Shown here: one piece after another, positions 7,854 to 8,566 of the stretch
How the letters are laid out: every line of letters begins with the position of its first letter
Numbering within the stretch: the first letter of the stretch is position 1
Assembly (NCBI GenBank): GCA_023428365.1
Contig: JAEYYQ010000129.1
Coordinates: 1 to 8,566 of the forward strand
Direction: 5' to 3'
Source: Pseudomonadota bacterium
Lineage (GTDB): Bacteria; Pseudomonadota; Alphaproteobacteria; Rhizobiales; Hyphomicrobiaceae
Length of the DNA stretch: 8,566 nucleotides
Program-made: the position numbers and the translations under genes
The notes under the pieces: generated by a model
Told to the model about the DNA's origin: nothing
Database searches by the model: none
What the model saw: only the letters and a program-made list of their open reading frames with translations

Positions 7854-8525
7854 CTATGCCTGGATCAGCCGATATCCGAGATAACGCTGCGAATCGATCA
7901 GCTCACGCCCAAGCCGATACCGCAGACGTTTGCGCAGCTTGCTGATATGGCTCTCGACGACATTCTCGTCGATATCTTCGCCAAACAGACCATAAACGGC
8001 ATTGAAAATCTGGCTTTTCGTGACCCGACGCCCTCTATTCGTCACGAGATATTCGAGAATGCGCCGCTCACGACGCGGCAGCGGCAGAACATCCCCCGCC
8101 ACTTCCGGATCACGCCCATCGAAAAACACGCGCAGATCGCCAAAATCCGCGCACTCCGAATCATTGCTTGCGCGCCGCCGAATCGCATGAATGCGAGCCA
8201 ATATTTCCCGAACGTGAATCGGTTTCCTGACGACATCGTCAACGCCCGCCGCGAAGAGATCAAGCGTTTCTTCCAGCGACTTGCTGTCGTTCATCGCAAT
8301 AACCGCGGCACCAGTCCGGCCACGTATTTTCCTCGACAGCGTCTGACGCCCCGAGAAATCCCCAAGAAGGAAGGCCTCGACGGCTCCCATATCGATTTCC
8401 GATGCGGTATCTACCCAGGTCGTGAGATCCCCAGGCAGTATCCCCGATGCCGTTACACCTTCACGATCAAACCAAGTCCGATATCCATCGGTCACGGTTT
8501 CGCGCTCGTCCGCGATAAGGATCAT
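7854..8525 (-). CDS. ftcR: Flagellar master transcriptional regulator FtcR/Rem (OmpR/PhoB-class response regulator)
   Basis: This 223-residue DNA-binding protein is the likely activator of the flagellar genes downstream of it, as FtcR is in Brucella and Rem in Sinorhizobium. Residues 1-115 form a receiver-like domain that keeps an acidic pair (D6, E7) and the K101-P102 motif. The residue after the strand-3 hydrophobic run is G55 rather than the phospho-accepting Asp, and the usual Thr/Ser is N79. Residues 130-223 are an OmpR-type winged helix, with LPRRERRILEYL at 149-160, a recognition helix around NVVESHISKLRKRL (188-201) and a terminal RYLGYRL wing (214-220). I chose the ATG at 8525 because it has a GGGGGG ribosome site 5 bases upstream and because remembered homologues begin MIVVVDDRE. 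An in-frame ATG at 8543 would add six residues. No sensor kinase gene is adjacent. Family identity is strong; activation of this particular operon is inferred. Confidence 0.93.
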   Translation of the reverse strand: MILIADERETVTDGYRTWFDREGVTASGILPGDLTTWVDTASEIDMGAVEAFLLGDFSGRQTLSRKIRGRTGAAVIAMNDSKSLEETLDLFAAGVDDVVRKPIHVREILARIHAIRRRASNDSECADFGDLRVFFDGRDPEVAGDVLPLPRRERRILEYLVTNRGRRVTKSQIFNAVYGLFGEDIDENVVESHISKLRKRLRYRLGRELIDSQRYLGYRLIQA

Positions 8526-8530
8526 GGCCG

Positions 8531-8536
8531 CCCCCC
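8531..8536 (-). promoter_or_regulatory. Ribosome binding site of ftcR
   Basis: A run of six G on the minus strand lies 5 bases before the ATG at 8525. It favours this start over the in-frame ATG at 8543, where only 23 bases of upstream sequence are available and no comparably placed site is seen. Confidence 0.6.
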
Positions 8537-8560
8537 GAATCATGCCCCCAGTGAATCGGG
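8534..8560 (-). repeat. Imperfect inverted repeat in the ftcR leader
   Basis: The arms 8534-8541 (plus strand cccgaatc) and 8553-8560 (gaatcggg) pair at 7 of 8 positions around an 11-base centre. On the minus strand the proximal arm runs into the G-rich ribosome site of ftcR. It could be an operator or an mRNA hairpin that partly covers the ribosome site, or it could be chance. Only 41 bases of leader are in the window, so the promoter itself cannot be seen. Confidence 0.35.
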
Positions 8561-8566
8561 TACAAT

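Overview
The window is one continuous stretch of flagellar genes, all on the minus strand, from an alphaproteobacterium of the order Hyphomicrobiales (Rhizobiales). The placement rests on the gene order ftcR/rem, flgE, flgK, flgL, flaF, flbT, flgD, fliQ, flhA, fliR, which is that of the Brucella and Sinorhizobium flagellar loci, and on three markers of the group: the FtcR/Rem-type regulator, the FlaF-FlbT pair and a short FlgD. Genus cannot be read from the sequence. No mobile element, RNA gene, CRISPR array or foreign island is visible.

Layout in transcription order (high to low coordinates): an OmpR-class master regulator, ftcR/rem (8525-7854); a 103-bp intergenic region with a perfect inverted repeat; the hook protein flgE (7750-6500); the two hook-filament junction proteins flgK (6459-4990) and flgL (4985-3936); the flagellin-control pair flaF (3922-3575) and flbT (3578-3129); the hook-cap/scaffold protein flgD (3138-2737); the export-gate subunit fliQ (2734-2468); a 138-bp gap; the export-gate protein flhA (2329-239); and the start of fliR (242-1, cut by the window edge). 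From flgE to fliQ the genes overlap or are at most 40 bp apart. flaF/flbT and flhA/fliR both join through a 4-base GTGA overlap. This reads as a polycistronic operon with translational coupling.

How the genes work together: FtcR/Rem switches on flagellar transcription. FliQ, FliR and FlhA form part of the type III export gate in the inner membrane. FlgD caps the growing hook made of FlgE. FlgK and FlgL form the junction to the filament. FlaF and FlbT adjust flagellin synthesis to assembly state. The flagellin genes are not in the window.

I found no previously undescribed system. The points most worth checking are the degenerate receiver domain of the regulator, the inverted repeats beside ftcR, the minimal FlgD, and the 138-bp gap before flhA. 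All coordinates and motifs were read by eye, and homology statements rest on recalled family sequences rather than database searches.
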